A stretch of 64,000 nt of DNA from Brucella gallinifaecis (GTDB lineage: Bacteria > Pseudomonadota > Alphaproteobacteria > Rhizobiales > Rhizobiaceae): the NCBI RefSeq assembly GCF_006476605.1, contig NZ_ML636800.1, positions 186,001 to 250,000 of the forward strand, in the 5' to 3' direction. The position numbers and the translations under genes are program-made. Positions 55,746 to 64,000 of this stretch are shown one piece after another. Numbering within the stretch: position 1 is the stretch's first letter; every line of letters begins with the position of its first letter. The notes below the pieces were generated by a model. It did not search any database. It was not told the DNA's origin and saw nothing but the letters and a program-made list of their open reading frames with translations.

Positions 55746-57191
55746 GTGCTTCAGAAAAATCTGGATCAAAAAACGAATTTCTATATCGACGGCGCATGGC
55801 GCTCTCCGCTTGAAGCAAAGACAATTGAAGTTATTAATCCAGCCAATGAAAAGCCCTATGCGGTAATTTCTGCTGGCTCGGCTGCTGACATTGATCTGGC
55901 TGTTGCCGCAGCACGAAAAGCTTTCCCTTTATGGAGCGAAACGCCTGCTGAAGAACGCATTGGCTATTTGCGTCGCCTTGTTGAAATCTACGAGCGTCGT
56001 CTTGAAGAAATGGCACAAGCTATTTCCAGGGAAATGGGCGCACCTATCAAGCTGGCACGTGAATCTCAGGCCGCAGCTGGCTTGTCGCACACAAGGGCAT
56101 TCATTGCTGCTTTCGAGAATTTTGAGTTTGAAGAAATTCTGTCTCCAAAGCATCCCGAGCAGGCAATCATCTATGAACCAATTGGTGTTTGTGGACTGAT
56201 CACGCCCTGGAACTGGCCAATGAACCAGATCGCACTCAAGGTTATCCCGGCTCTTGCTGTGGGGTGCACAGTTGTGCTCAAGCCATCTGAAATTGCTCCT
56301 ATGTCAGCAATGCTCTTTGCTGAATTTATCGATGAGGCCGGTTTTCCCAAGGGTGTATTCAATCTTGTTAATGGCGAAGGTCCGGTTGTAGGCGAAGCCA
56401 TGTCGCAGCATCCGGACATCGATATGATGTCGTTTACCGGTTCAACCCGTGCTGGCACGGCTGTTTCTCGTGCTTCTGCGGCAACGGTTAAACGTGTTTC
56501 ATTGGAACTGGGCGGTAAATCACCCAATATTGTGTTTGCGGACAGCGATCTGGAAAAAGCCATCGAACGCAGTGTAAATCATTGTTTCGAGAATACGGGC
56601 CAGTCCTGCAACTCCCCTACCCGTATGCTGGTTGAACGCTCCGTCTATGAACAGGCAGTCGAGTTTGCAAGAAAAGCTGCCCTAAATACGAAAGTCGATG
56701 ATCCCGCGAAAGATGGTGAGCATATCGGCCCCCTTTCTTCCTCCATCCAGTTCGAGAAGGTGCAGGCGCTGATCCAGAAGGGTATTGATGAAGGTGCACG
56801 TCTGGTTGCTGGCGGAACTGGACGCCCTGACGGTCTTTCAGAAGGCGATTATGTCAAACCGACCATCTTTGCTGATGTGAATAATAGCATGACCATCGCA
56901 CGTGAAGAGATATTCGGCCCTGTGCTGGCAATGATCCCTTTCGATACGGAAGAAGAAGCCATCACAATCGCCAATGACACACCATACGGGCTTGCGGCCT
57001 ATATACAGACCGGCAACCCCGAACGCGCAAAGCGTGTTGCCCGCAAGCTACGCGCTGGCATGATCCAGATCAATGGTACACCACGGGCACCTGGAAGCCC
57101 GTTTGGTGGCTATAAGCAATCCGGTAATGGCCGTGAAGGGGGTAAATGGGGACTGGAAGATTTCATGGAAGTGAAACTCATCAGCGGCTGA
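55746..57191 (+). CDS. NAD-dependent aldehyde dehydrogenase
   Basis: This ALDH-superfamily enzyme of about 481 residues has ITPWNWPMNQIALKV, the catalytic glutamate in ELGGKSPNIVF and the cysteine in NTGQSCNSPTR. The GTG at 55746 was chosen because GGAGG lies eight bases upstream; an ATG at 55731 would place that same GGAGG inside the coding sequence. It is a single gene ended by a strong terminator. It is clearly different in sequence from the other aldehyde dehydrogenase in the window. Confidence 0.9.
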   Translation: MLQKNLDQKTNFYIDGAWRSPLEAKTIEVINPANEKPYAVISAGSAADIDLAVAAARKAFPLWSETPAEERIGYLRRLVEIYERRLEEMAQAISREMGAPIKLARESQAAAGLSHTRAFIAAFENFEFEEILSPKHPEQAIIYEPIGVCGLITPWNWPMNQIALKVIPALAVGCTVVLKPSEIAPMSAMLFAEFIDEAGFPKGVFNLVNGEGPVVGEAMSQHPDIDMMSFTGSTRAGTAVSRASAATVKRVSLELGGKSPNIVFADSDLEKAIERSVNHCFENTGQSCNSPTRMLVERSVYEQAVEFARKAALNTKVDDPAKDGEHIGPLSSSIQFEKVQALIQKGIDEGARLVAGGTGRPDGLSEGDYVKPTIFADVNNSMTIAREEIFGPVLAMIPFDTEEEAITIANDTPYGLAAYIQTGNPERAKRVARKLRAGMIQINGTPRAPGSPFGGYKQSGNGREGGKWGLEDFMEVKLISG

Positions 57192-57212
57192 ATTTATCTC
57201 GACTACCAAAAC

Positions 57213-57242
57213 GAAACAGCGCCGGTAAAACGGCGCTGTTTC
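57213..57242 (+). terminator. Terminator after the aldehyde dehydrogenase
   Basis: GAAACAGCGCCG-GTAAAA-CGGCGCTGTTTC forms a perfect 12 bp stem with a 6-nt loop, 21 bp after the stop codon. The T run is short (TTTC), but the stem is strong. Confidence 0.8.
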
Positions 57243-57377
57243 ATTATAATTCCATGCCCGCATATCTGTTTCTGAGCGAACAGAAAGATAATACGAGAAA
57301 CAATTTCCTACCCAAAAATGATAATATGAAAGCAGTTTTCGGAGCGTTCAAACGCTGCTTTATGATATAATAGCTCT

Positions 57378-58016
57378 ATGAATGATCTGTTTTCTCAATT
57401 TAAAACTCAGGAAAATATCGCGGATGGCGCGGTTCTTTTACGCGGATTTGCGCTCGCAACTGATGACGAGATGATAAATGCCATACACGCCATCGAGACT
57501 GAAGCCCCTTTTCGGAACATGAAAATACCGGGCGGTTTTGTCATGTCAGTCGCTATGACAAATTGTGGTAATTACGGCTGGGTGACAGACCATAATGGCT
57601 ATCGCTATAGCGCTGTGGATCCAGAGACAGAAAAGCCATGGCCCGTAATGCCTCAAACATTTCGTGATCTTGCAGAACAAGCTGCAAAAGCCGCAGGCTA
57701 TTGTGATTTTTCACCGGATGCGTGTCTGATCAATCGTTATGAACCCGGTGCAAAAATGTCTTTGCATCAAGATAAGGACGAGAAGGATTTCACCAATCCG
57801 ATTGTGTCTGTCTCGCTTGGACTTTCCGCGACATTTCAATTTGGTGGATTAAAACGCAGTGACCCCGTGCGCAAATATGTGCTTCATCATGGTGATGTTA
57901 TTGTCTGGGGCGGCCCATCCCGAATGTTTTATCATGGCGTTCTGCCATTGAAGGATGGAGACCATTTAAAACTCGGTCGAAAACGTTATAATCTCACCTT
58001 CCGAAAAGCCCGGTAA
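57378..58016 (+). CDS. alkB: AlkB: oxidative DNA/RNA demethylase
   Basis: This 212-residue Fe(II)/2-oxoglutarate dioxygenase repairs 1-methyladenine and 3-methylcytosine. The iron ligands are visible as HQD in MSLHQDKDE and the second histidine in FYHGVLP, with 2-oxoglutarate-binding arginines in the C-terminal RYNLTFRKAR. The substrate-binding segment NYGWVTDHNGYRYS is also typical. It is a single gene with no ada or alkA next to it. Confidence 0.95.
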   Translation: MNDLFSQFKTQENIADGAVLLRGFALATDDEMINAIHAIETEAPFRNMKIPGGFVMSVAMTNCGNYGWVTDHNGYRYSAVDPETEKPWPVMPQTFRDLAEQAAKAAGYCDFSPDACLINRYEPGAKMSLHQDKDEKDFTNPIVSVSLGLSATFQFGGLKRSDPVRKYVLHHGDVIVWGGPSRMFYHGVLPLKDGDHLKLGRKRYNLTFRKAR

Positions 58017-58163
58017 TTTAAAAAAATCATGCAGACCGTCACATTAATATATTGTGTAGCCGGGTCTCTTCATTGGCACGAACAGGATATTTTTATCCAT
58101 CAGAAACATAATTAAAACAGTGATTTAATATATTTTCTTAATAAAGAAATTCATATAGAGCAA

Positions 58164-58193
58164 CACCCGGAATTCACTGATTGAAATCCGGGT
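58164..58193. terminator. Hairpin between alkB and the convergent MFS gene
   Basis: ACCCGGA and TCCGGGT pair over a 16-nt loop that itself contains further complementary bases. It lies between two convergent genes and probably ends transcripts from one or both sides. Confidence 0.55.
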
Positions 58194-58206
58194 ATTTCTA
58201 TCTTCA

Positions 58207-59517
58207 TCAGTTCAGTGCTTTATCGCGTGTTTCCACATTGATAAAGAAGGCAATAACACCGGCTAATGCCAGAAGAGCAGCAAAAACAGCAACGGCCATA
58301 TTGAAGCTCTGCGTTACCACAATTGCCAGGGCCGATGGAGCAAGCAAACCACCCAGTCGCGCCATTGCACCTGCCGCCCCCATGCCGCTTGCACGCAAGG
58401 CAGTCGGATAAAGCTCAGGCGTAAATGCATAAAGTGCGCCCCATGTGCCAAGCAAGGCAAAGCTCATAATGAGGATCGACGCACCAATGAGAGCAGAGCT
58501 TCCTGCAACCGTAAAGAGCGCACAGGCAGCCGCACTGATAAACAAAAAGCCGATGAGCGTTTTGCGGCGTCCCCATGCTTCAACACCATAGGCTGCGAGT
58601 GCATAGCCCGGTAATTGCGCCAGAGCGACAATAACCAGAAAACCATAACCGCGGACGAAGCCAAAACCGTCACTGGCAAGCTTGGCCGGTATCCAGGTGA
58701 AAATACCGTAATAGGATACCGAAACAAGGAACCATATTGCCAGAGTGGTCAGCGTACGTTGGCGCAGATTTGGTGAAAGAAGCTTTTCATGTGTCACCAG
58801 AAGCGGTGCTTCAAGGATAGCCTTTGGCGGCAATTCTGACTTGCCATTGCGGCGTAAAACGCGATTCATCACGCTTTTTGCTTCTTCTACCTGCCCGATT
58901 TTAAGCAAATGCATCGGAGATTCAGGAACCCAGAAACGCAACCAGATGCCAATAAGCGCTGGTGCCGCTGTGACGATGAAAATATAACGCCAGGCATCCT
59001 CCACACCTGCAAGGCTGGCAGCCCATGCAGCAAGCGCAATAATCACTGTGCCTACAGCCCAGAAACCTTCAAGCATGACCAGCCAGCGACCACGATTTTT
59101 AGACGGTAGAAACTCAGCCATCATTGCATAATCAACAGGCAAGGTGCCGCCTACTGCAATACCCGTTAAAAAACGAAGACCAAGCAGAATACCAAAGCTT
59201 GGCGAAAAGGCAGAAAGCAGACCAAATACGGCATCACAAGCAACCGTGATAAGAAGAATACGGCGGCGGCCATATTTATCAGCCAGCCTACCAAAGAGTG
59301 CAGCGCCAATAAGCATGCCGAAGAAAAACAATGTTCCTGTCTGTAAAGCTTGCGGCACAGTGAGATCAAATGTCATGGCAATTGATGCAGCAGTAAAACC
59401 CACGGCCAAAACCTGCATCGCATCCGCGGCCCAGACCAGGCCGAATACGCCAAGCAGATGACGCTGGAAGGGGCCAGCCCCAGCCTGATCAAGCGTTTGT
59501 TCGATAGTAATTTTCAT
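58207..59517 (-). CDS. MFS transporter
   Basis: This 436-residue major facilitator protein has twelve predicted helices, the loop 2-3 signature GRLADKYGRRRILL, GIAVGGTLPVDYAMMAEFLP in helix 5 and the second-half signature WGRRKTLIGF. The sequence type is that of organic-acid/sugar porters (SV2-like group). It is divergent from the DmpA-type peptidase gene, and the two might share a control region of about 215 bp. Confidence 0.88.
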   Translation of the reverse strand: MKITIEQTLDQAGAGPFQRHLLGVFGLVWAADAMQVLAVGFTAASIAMTFDLTVPQALQTGTLFFFGMLIGAALFGRLADKYGRRRILLITVACDAVFGLLSAFSPSFGILLGLRFLTGIAVGGTLPVDYAMMAEFLPSKNRGRWLVMLEGFWAVGTVIIALAAWAASLAGVEDAWRYIFIVTAAPALIGIWLRFWVPESPMHLLKIGQVEEAKSVMNRVLRRNGKSELPPKAILEAPLLVTHEKLLSPNLRQRTLTTLAIWFLVSVSYYGIFTWIPAKLASDGFGFVRGYGFLVIVALAQLPGYALAAYGVEAWGRRKTLIGFLFISAAACALFTVAGSSALIGASILIMSFALLGTWGALYAFTPELYPTALRASGMGAAGAMARLGGLLAPSALAIVVTQSFNMAVAVFAALLALAGVIAFFINVETRDKALN

Positions 59518-59732
59518 GCCAGCCAGATCCCCTTTTGATCAGAATTTCTCAATGACGCTTTTGCTGCGCTTTGAAAGCATGGGTGTCAATATGAGGAGAC
59601 TGGATCAGCGGATACTTTTGCTTAAGTTGAGCATAAGTATCCGACACTGTGGTTTTTGTGTCACTTTTACAGACTGTTTTCTCGCACAGAAAATGCATCT
59701 ATGACCATTGGTATGAGGTAAAGGATATTGAT

Positions 59733-60779
59733 ATGAGTCGCACAGCACGCAGCTTCGGTATTGTTTGCGGTCACATGCCAACCGGTGAACAAAATGATAT
59801 TACTGACGTTCCAGGGGTGCTTGTCGGGCATCATACATTACGTGACGGCAATATAAATACCGGCGTGACGGCCATCCTGCCCCATTCAGGCAATCTCTAC
59901 CGGCAGAAGGTGCTCGGTGCCTGCGATGTCATCAATGGCTTTGGCAAAAGCATTGGTCTGATGCAAATTGAGGAGTTGGGAAATATCGAAACTCCAATCT
60001 TGCTCACCAACACATTTGGTGTTGGAACCTGTGCTAATGCACTTATTCGCGAAGCTGTGAAAGCTAACCCGGATATTGGACGCACAACCGCCACCGTTAA
60101 TCCAGTTGTGCTGGAATGCAATGATGGTCCCTTCAATGATATTCAGGCCATGGCCATTACAGAAGAACATGCACAGCTGGCCCTGCAAAATGCTGGCAAG
60201 GGCTTCGAGCAAGGCAATGTTGGTGCCGGCACGGGCATGACATGTTTTGGCTTCAAAGGCGGCATAGGCAGCGCTTCACGACGTATCACACTTGATGGTA
60301 CCGATTATCATTTGGGAATTCTGACGCTCACAAATTTTGGACGCACAAATGATCTTGTACTTCCAGATGGGCGCAGACCATCGCCAAGAATGCCCGCACA
60401 ACCTGAAAGAGGTTCGGTCATCATCATATTGGCAACAGATGTTCCATTAGAGCATCGACAACTAAAGCGGATTTCAAAACGCTGTGGCGCGGGGCTGGCC
60501 CGTCTTGGTGCTTTCTGGGGCAATGGCAGTGGAGATATTGCCCTTGGCTTCTCCACGGCAATAGATTTCAACCATGATGAAACATCTGACCTCATCCCGA
60601 TGAGAATCCTGAACGAAAACCGGATCGATATGCTTTTTCGTGCTGCGGCTGAAGCAACTCAGGAGGCAGTTCTCAACTCAATGTGCGCGGCTGAAACCTT
60701 CGTTGGTCGTGACGGAAACCGGCGCATTTCCCTGGCTGATTGGCTGGTTCAGTCTGAGTCTTGCCGAAACTCGCATTGA
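59733..60779 (+). CDS. P1 (S58) family peptidase, DmpA-like L-aminopeptidase/D-esterase
   Basis: This 348-residue Ntn-type hydrolase matures by self-cleavage. It has ITDVPGVLVGHHTL near the N-terminus, INGFGKSIGLMQI and NTFGVGTCANAL. The cleavage and nucleophile site is RGSVIIILATDVPL near residue 230 with Gly-Ser as in DmpA. DmpA-type enzymes release N-terminal residues from small peptides and beta-peptides. The ATG at 59733 begins MSRTARSFGIV; 28 upstream codons in frame are not conserved-looking. Confidence 0.9.
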   Translation: MSRTARSFGIVCGHMPTGEQNDITDVPGVLVGHHTLRDGNINTGVTAILPHSGNLYRQKVLGACDVINGFGKSIGLMQIEELGNIETPILLTNTFGVGTCANALIREAVKANPDIGRTTATVNPVVLECNDGPFNDIQAMAITEEHAQLALQNAGKGFEQGNVGAGTGMTCFGFKGGIGSASRRITLDGTDYHLGILTLTNFGRTNDLVLPDGRRPSPRMPAQPERGSVIIILATDVPLEHRQLKRISKRCGAGLARLGAFWGNGSGDIALGFSTAIDFNHDETSDLIPMRILNENRIDMLFRAAAEATQEAVLNSMCAAETFVGRDGNRRISLADWLVQSESCRNSH

Positions 60780-61035
60780 TCCTGTTTTCTATGATGTCCC
60801 GGACCATCTCGCGATAAACATTATATGAGGAAATCCTTATATTTTAAATCAAAAAACATATTTATCTATTTGTAATATATAATTAATTTACATTAATGAT
60901 ACCTTTATTTCCTTTGACTTAGAAATATTCTGTTATCGAATTTTGTCAGTTTTGAGCAAATTATGAAGGGGGTTGTTAACCTTCATTTTTTATTACTAAG
61001 GCTCATTCGGGCGACATATCTATGGTTCAGGTATC

Positions 61036-63561
61036 ATGCGTAATTTGAGAAACAATCTTCCCTACAACAACGGCAATCGTGCTGAATCTGCTCCAGAGCA
61101 GAAGCCACAGCAGCGCGACCCGTTAGGAGCGCATTCACCAGACTCTGACGGTGCATGGAAATCCTATTTTTCATTGGGAGAGAATGTGCGCTTTACACGT
61201 ACGCCGGAGATTGATCTGGTTCGTCGTCGTGGTGAGGATTTGCCTGATATAAATACGCGCTCTAAGCCCGCTCTGGTAGAGACAGCTTCAGAAGAAATTG
61301 CAAAAGTTGCAGAAACACAGCCAATGGCTGTTGCAACGCTCCAGAAAACTGTCTCGCATAATATGGTCCGAACTCCCGTAGCGCCTATTGCTCCCGTTCT
61401 CAACACCAGTGCCGTCACCCGGCCTGAGGAATCTGTTCCGGTTCAGCCGACTTCATCGACCGAAGCTACGTCCGTTCCAGATGTTTCCACTGCGGTATCC
61501 ACATTTGCATATTTGTCGGACTTTGCTTTTTGGGAAAGTTTTGATTTTGATTCAGCTCCGGTTCAGCCGGCTGTAGCTGTTACAGAAGTTGCAGAACCAA
61601 AACCTGCTGTGCCGAGTGTTGAATCGATTATTGCGCAATTCCGCACGGTTGAATGGGTCAAAAACAAGCAACAGGAAGTCGCCGTTACAGAACAGCCTGC
61701 TCCGATTGCTGAAGTTGCTCAGCCTGCTGAGGTTGCAGCTGTCCAGGAAGCTCTGGCAACTCCGGTTATGCAAGTGAAGACTGAAGCAGCTTCTGCCCCT
61801 GTTGACGCCGTTGAACCTCAGGCGCTTGTAGAAACTGTCCTTGATGCAGCTGCCGAAGCAACTGAAGATGAGATAACACTTACAGTTTCGAAAGCAGAAG
61901 AACATGCGGCGGAAGAAATTCCAGTGCCTGCCCCTGCACCAGTTGCAGAAACACCGAAGGTCGAGGCGTCTGTAAAAGCAGCCCCGTCAATTGCGCTTTA
62001 TCAGCCGCAACCCCTCCCCCGCACAGAAACGGTTGCCATGCATGGCGATTATGTTTTCCCGCCATGCAATCTGCTGCAGGAGCCACCTTCGCTCGAAGGC
62101 AATGTGATTACACAGGAAATGCTTGAGCGCAGTGCTGGCCTGCTTGAAAGTGTGCTTGAAGATTTTGGTGTTCGTGGCGAGATTATTCATGTTCGTCCAG
62201 GGCCTGTCGTAACACTTTATGAATTTGAACCAGCACCCGGCGTGAAATCGTCACGTGTTATCGGACTTGCTGATGACATTGCCCGCTCCATGTCGGCATT
62301 GTCTGCGCGTGTTGCAGTGGTGCCGGGTCGTAATGTCATTGGCATTGAACTGCCAAATGCCAATCGCGAAACGGTCTATCTGCGCGAAATGATCGACTCC
62401 CGTACGTTTGAATCATCGACGTATCATCTGCCTCTTTGTCTTGGCAAAGGTATCGGCGGCGAGCCTATCATTGCAGAACTTGCAAAAATGCCGCATTTGC
62501 TCGTTGCAGGCACCACAGGTTCCGGTAAGTCAGTTGCAATCAATACCATGATCCTGTCGCTGCTCTATCGTTTCAAACCGGAAGAATGCCGCCTGATCAT
62601 GGTCGATCCCAAGATGCTGGAACTTTCCATTTATGATGGTATTCCGCATTTGCTGACCCCTGTTGTGACCGATCCGAAAAAGGCCGTTGTTGCGCTCAAA
62701 TGGGCTGTGCGTGAAATGGAAGACCGCTATCGCAAGATGGCACGTCTTGGCGTACGCAACATTGAGGGGTTCAATCAGCGTGCAGCATCAGCCAAGGGTA
62801 AGGGCGAAACCGTGATGTGCACGGTACAGTCCGGTTTTGACAAGGAAACCGGCGAGCCGACTTATGTTCAGGAAGAACTGGACCTGACACCAATGCCCTA
62901 TATCGTCGTCATCATCGACGAAATGGCTGACTTGATGATGGTTGCCGGTAAGGACATCGAAGGTGCTGTCCAGCGTCTTGCACAGATGGCGCGAGCCGCA
63001 GGTATCCATCTTATAATGGCAACACAACGCCCTTCGGTTGACGTTATCACAGGTACGATCAAGGCCAACTTCCCGACCCGTATCTCGTTCCAGGTTACAT
63101 CGAAAATCGACAGCCGTACTATTCTTGGTGAAATGGGTGCAGAACAGCTGCTTGGTCAGGGTGATATGCTGCATATGGCCGGTGGTGGCCGTATCGTGCG
63201 TGTCCATGGACCATTTGTATCGGATGATGAGGTTGAAAAGGTCGTCAACCATCTGAAGGAACAGGGACGCCCGGATTATCTGGCAACCGTCACTGAAGAT
63301 GAAGAGGAAGAAGACAGTGCCGCTGATACAGCTGTATTCGATGCCTCTTCAATGGGATCTGAAGATGGCGATGATGTCTATGAACAGGCAGTGAAGGTTG
63401 TTATGCGCGATAAGAAGTGCTCAACCTCTTACATTCAGCGCCGCCTTGGCATCGGCTACAACCGTGCCGCTTCTCTTGTGGAGCGCATGGAACAGGAAGG
63501 TCTTGTAGGTGCCGCTAATCACGTTGGAAAGCGTGAAATCCTGACCGGAAATCGCGATTGA
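61036..63561 (+). CDS. ftsK: FtsK/SpoIIIE-type DNA translocase without N-terminal membrane segments
   Basis: This 841-residue protein has a Pro/Ala/Glu-rich N-terminal region (about residues 1-350) with no hydrophobic helices. The alpha/beta motor follows (about 360-760), with Walker [16 protein letters not shown] and Walker [14 protein letters not shown]. An acidic linker and a C-terminal gamma winged helix ([19 protein letters not shown]) that would read KOPS/FRS-like DNA signals complete it. Classical FtsK has four membrane helices; this one is soluble or recruited by partners. Rhizobiales often have both forms. The start ATG at 61036 is the first in frame. Confidence 0.9.
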   Translation: MRNLRNNLPYNNGNRAESAPEQKPQQRDPLGAHSPDSDGAWKSYFSLGENVRFTRTPEIDLVRRRGEDLPDINTRSKPALVETASEEIAKVAETQPMAVATLQKTVSHNMVRTPVAPIAPVLNTSAVTRPEESVPVQPTSSTEATSVPDVSTAVSTFAYLSDFAFWESFDFDSAPVQPAVAVTEVAEPKPAVPSVESIIAQFRTVEWVKNKQQEVAVTEQPAPIAEVAQPAEVAAVQEALATPVMQVKTEAASAPVDAVEPQALVETVLDAAAEATEDEITLTVSKAEEHAAEEIPVPAPAPVAETPKVEASVKAAPSIALYQPQPLPRTETVAMHGDYVFPPCNLLQEPPSLEGNVITQEMLERSAGLLESVLEDFGVRGEIIHVRPGPVVTLYEFEPAPGVKSSRVIGLADDIARSMSALSARVAVVPGRNVIGIELPNANRETVYLREMIDSRTFESSTYHLPLCLGKGIGGEPIIAELAKMPHLLVAGTTGSGKSVAINTMILSLLYRFKPEECRLIMVDPKMLELSIYDGIPHLLTPVVTDPKKAVVALKWAVREMEDRYRKMARLGVRNIEGFNQRAASAKGKGETVMCTVQSGFDKETGEPTYVQEELDLTPMPYIVVIIDEMADLMMVAGKDIEGAVQRLAQMARAAGIHLIMATQRPSVDVITGTIKANFPTRISFQVTSKIDSRTILGEMGAEQLLGQGDMLHMAGGGRIVRVHGPFVSDDEVEKVVNHLKEQGRPDYLATVTEDEEEEDSAADTAVFDASSMGSEDGDDVYEQAVKVVMRDKKCSTSYIQRRLGIGYNRAASLVERMEQEGLVGAANHVGKREILTGNRD

Positions 63562-63580
63562 TTATCATCCTGTAAATTTG

Positions 63581-63614
63581 AAAAAGCCGGAGCATATGAA
63601 TGCCCCGGCTTTTT
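63581..63614 (+). terminator. Terminator of the ftsK-like gene
   Basis: AAAAAGCCGG and CCGGCTTTTT form a perfect 10 bp stem with a 14-nt loop, 20 bp after the stop codon. The stem is usable from both strands. Confidence 0.9.
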
Positions 63615-63765
63615 CATATGCATACACAAGGGCTTACGCAGAGTTGTATTTGACGCTTGCCAATTCCCTTAATAAGGTTAATAATTGGTTTATTCGCACA
63701 TTCTTAACCACCGGACGGAGTAGCCTTTCAGGCGACTGCCGTACCCAAAACAGGGAGAATGATCG

Positions 63766-63945
63766 ATGAAAAGCATTATTATTGGCCCAAGTGTAAAGCA
63801 CACACCTGTAACGCCACAAATATTGCAAAATGCCAAAACGCAGATGCCGAATCCTTCGGAAGATAAAACACAAATCTGTAACGTTTTGCGTCTTTCCAAA
63901 GGCGGTTACTCGCATACCAGACGCAGAGTTCAAAAAAGTGCATAA
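63766..63945 (+). CDS. Small basic protein of unknown function (59 aa)
   Basis: ATG 63766 is preceded by GGGAGAA seven bases upstream, a good ribosome-binding site. The 59-residue product begins MKSIIIGPSVKHTPVTPQIL and ends in a strongly basic tail GGYSHTRRRVQKSA. No family is recognised. The upstream region has TTGACG followed by AT-rich DNA, compatible with a promoter. The minus strand here also has open frames but without a ribosome-binding site. Coding is likely but not proven. Confidence 0.45.
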   Translation: MKSIIIGPSVKHTPVTPQILQNAKTQMPNPSEDKTQICNVLRLSKGGYSHTRRRVQKSA

Positions 63946-64000
63946 TTAAATATCATGCTATTCAGGCGCCGCATCCTGTCACAGGGATGTCGGTGCTGTT

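Noticed and set aside
44807-57191. Two aldehyde dehydrogenase genes taken as a recent duplication
   Set aside because: Their sequences around the catalytic glutamate and cysteine differ widely, so they are separate family members.
63634-63933. 99-codon minus-strand frame near the window end
   Set aside because: No ribosome-binding site or domain; the plus-strand 59-residue frame has a better start signal.

Overview
The window looks like a secondary replicon of an alphaproteobacterium of the Brucella/Ochrobactrum (Brucellaceae) lineage. The basis is family recognition, not a database match: a PutA without an N-terminal ribbon-helix-helix domain paired with an Lrp-type PutR; an iolCDEB operon whose IolC carries a C-terminal DUF2090 domain, next to an RpiR-type iolR; an efeUOB iron operon preceded by an Irr-type box; a dispersed Rhizobiales-type repeat in two copies; and many LysR regulators and ABC importers. 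No rRNA, tRNA, CRISPR array, replication origin or intact mobile element was seen.

Layout. 0.6-4.9 kb: ferrous iron uptake operon efeU-efeO-efeB plus a second EfeO-like (M75-only) protein. 5.0-6.5 kb: mannitol-dehydrogenase-family oxidoreductase. 6.5-10.9 kb: divergent putR/putA for proline catabolism. 11.1-19.5 kb: myo-inositol catabolism (inositol-monophosphatase-like gene, iolCDEB on the minus strand, iolR, idhA), with AATAGAA/TTCTATT repeats in both control regions. 19.6-20.6 kb: DUF1612-like DNA-binding protein. 20.6-22.9 kb: oxyR divergent from ahpC-ahpD, with a clear four-part OxyR-like operator abutting an ahpC promoter. 23-24 kb: FkbM-like methyltransferase. 24.3-29.6 kb: complete Dpp/Opp-type peptide importer. 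29.6-30.6 kb: DnaQ-like exonuclease. 31.1-32.2 kb: diguanylate cyclase gene split by an in-frame TGA.

32.2-52.4 kb reads as an accessory block bounded by gene-poor, decayed DNA. It holds an FAD-dependent protein convergent with a LysR gene; a minus-strand periplasmic redox/copper operon (orphan binding protein, SCO, PCuAC, diheme peroxidase) with a dispersed repeat at one gene junction; a plus-strand SsuABC-like importer with a TPR protein, an amidohydrolase and a flavin monooxygenase, whose ATPase carries an in-frame TAG; and a six-gene minus-strand cluster (DUF3100-like membrane protein, small membrane protein, M20 amidohydrolase, LysR, beta-hydroxyacid dehydrogenase, aldehyde dehydrogenase). 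The right edge is a 1.5 kb gene desert with a decayed IS5-family transposase, a 57-codon ORF and three hairpins.

52.4-64 kb returns to ordinary genes: a DUF1127 small protein, EamA exporter, class IV aminotransferase, TSUP transporter, aldehyde dehydrogenase, AlkB, MFS transporter, DmpA-type peptidase, an FtsK-type translocase without membrane segments, and a small basic ORF at the end. The strongest candidates for something under-described are the DUF3100/small-membrane-protein/M20 cluster and the binding protein-SCO-PCuAC-diheme peroxidase operon.
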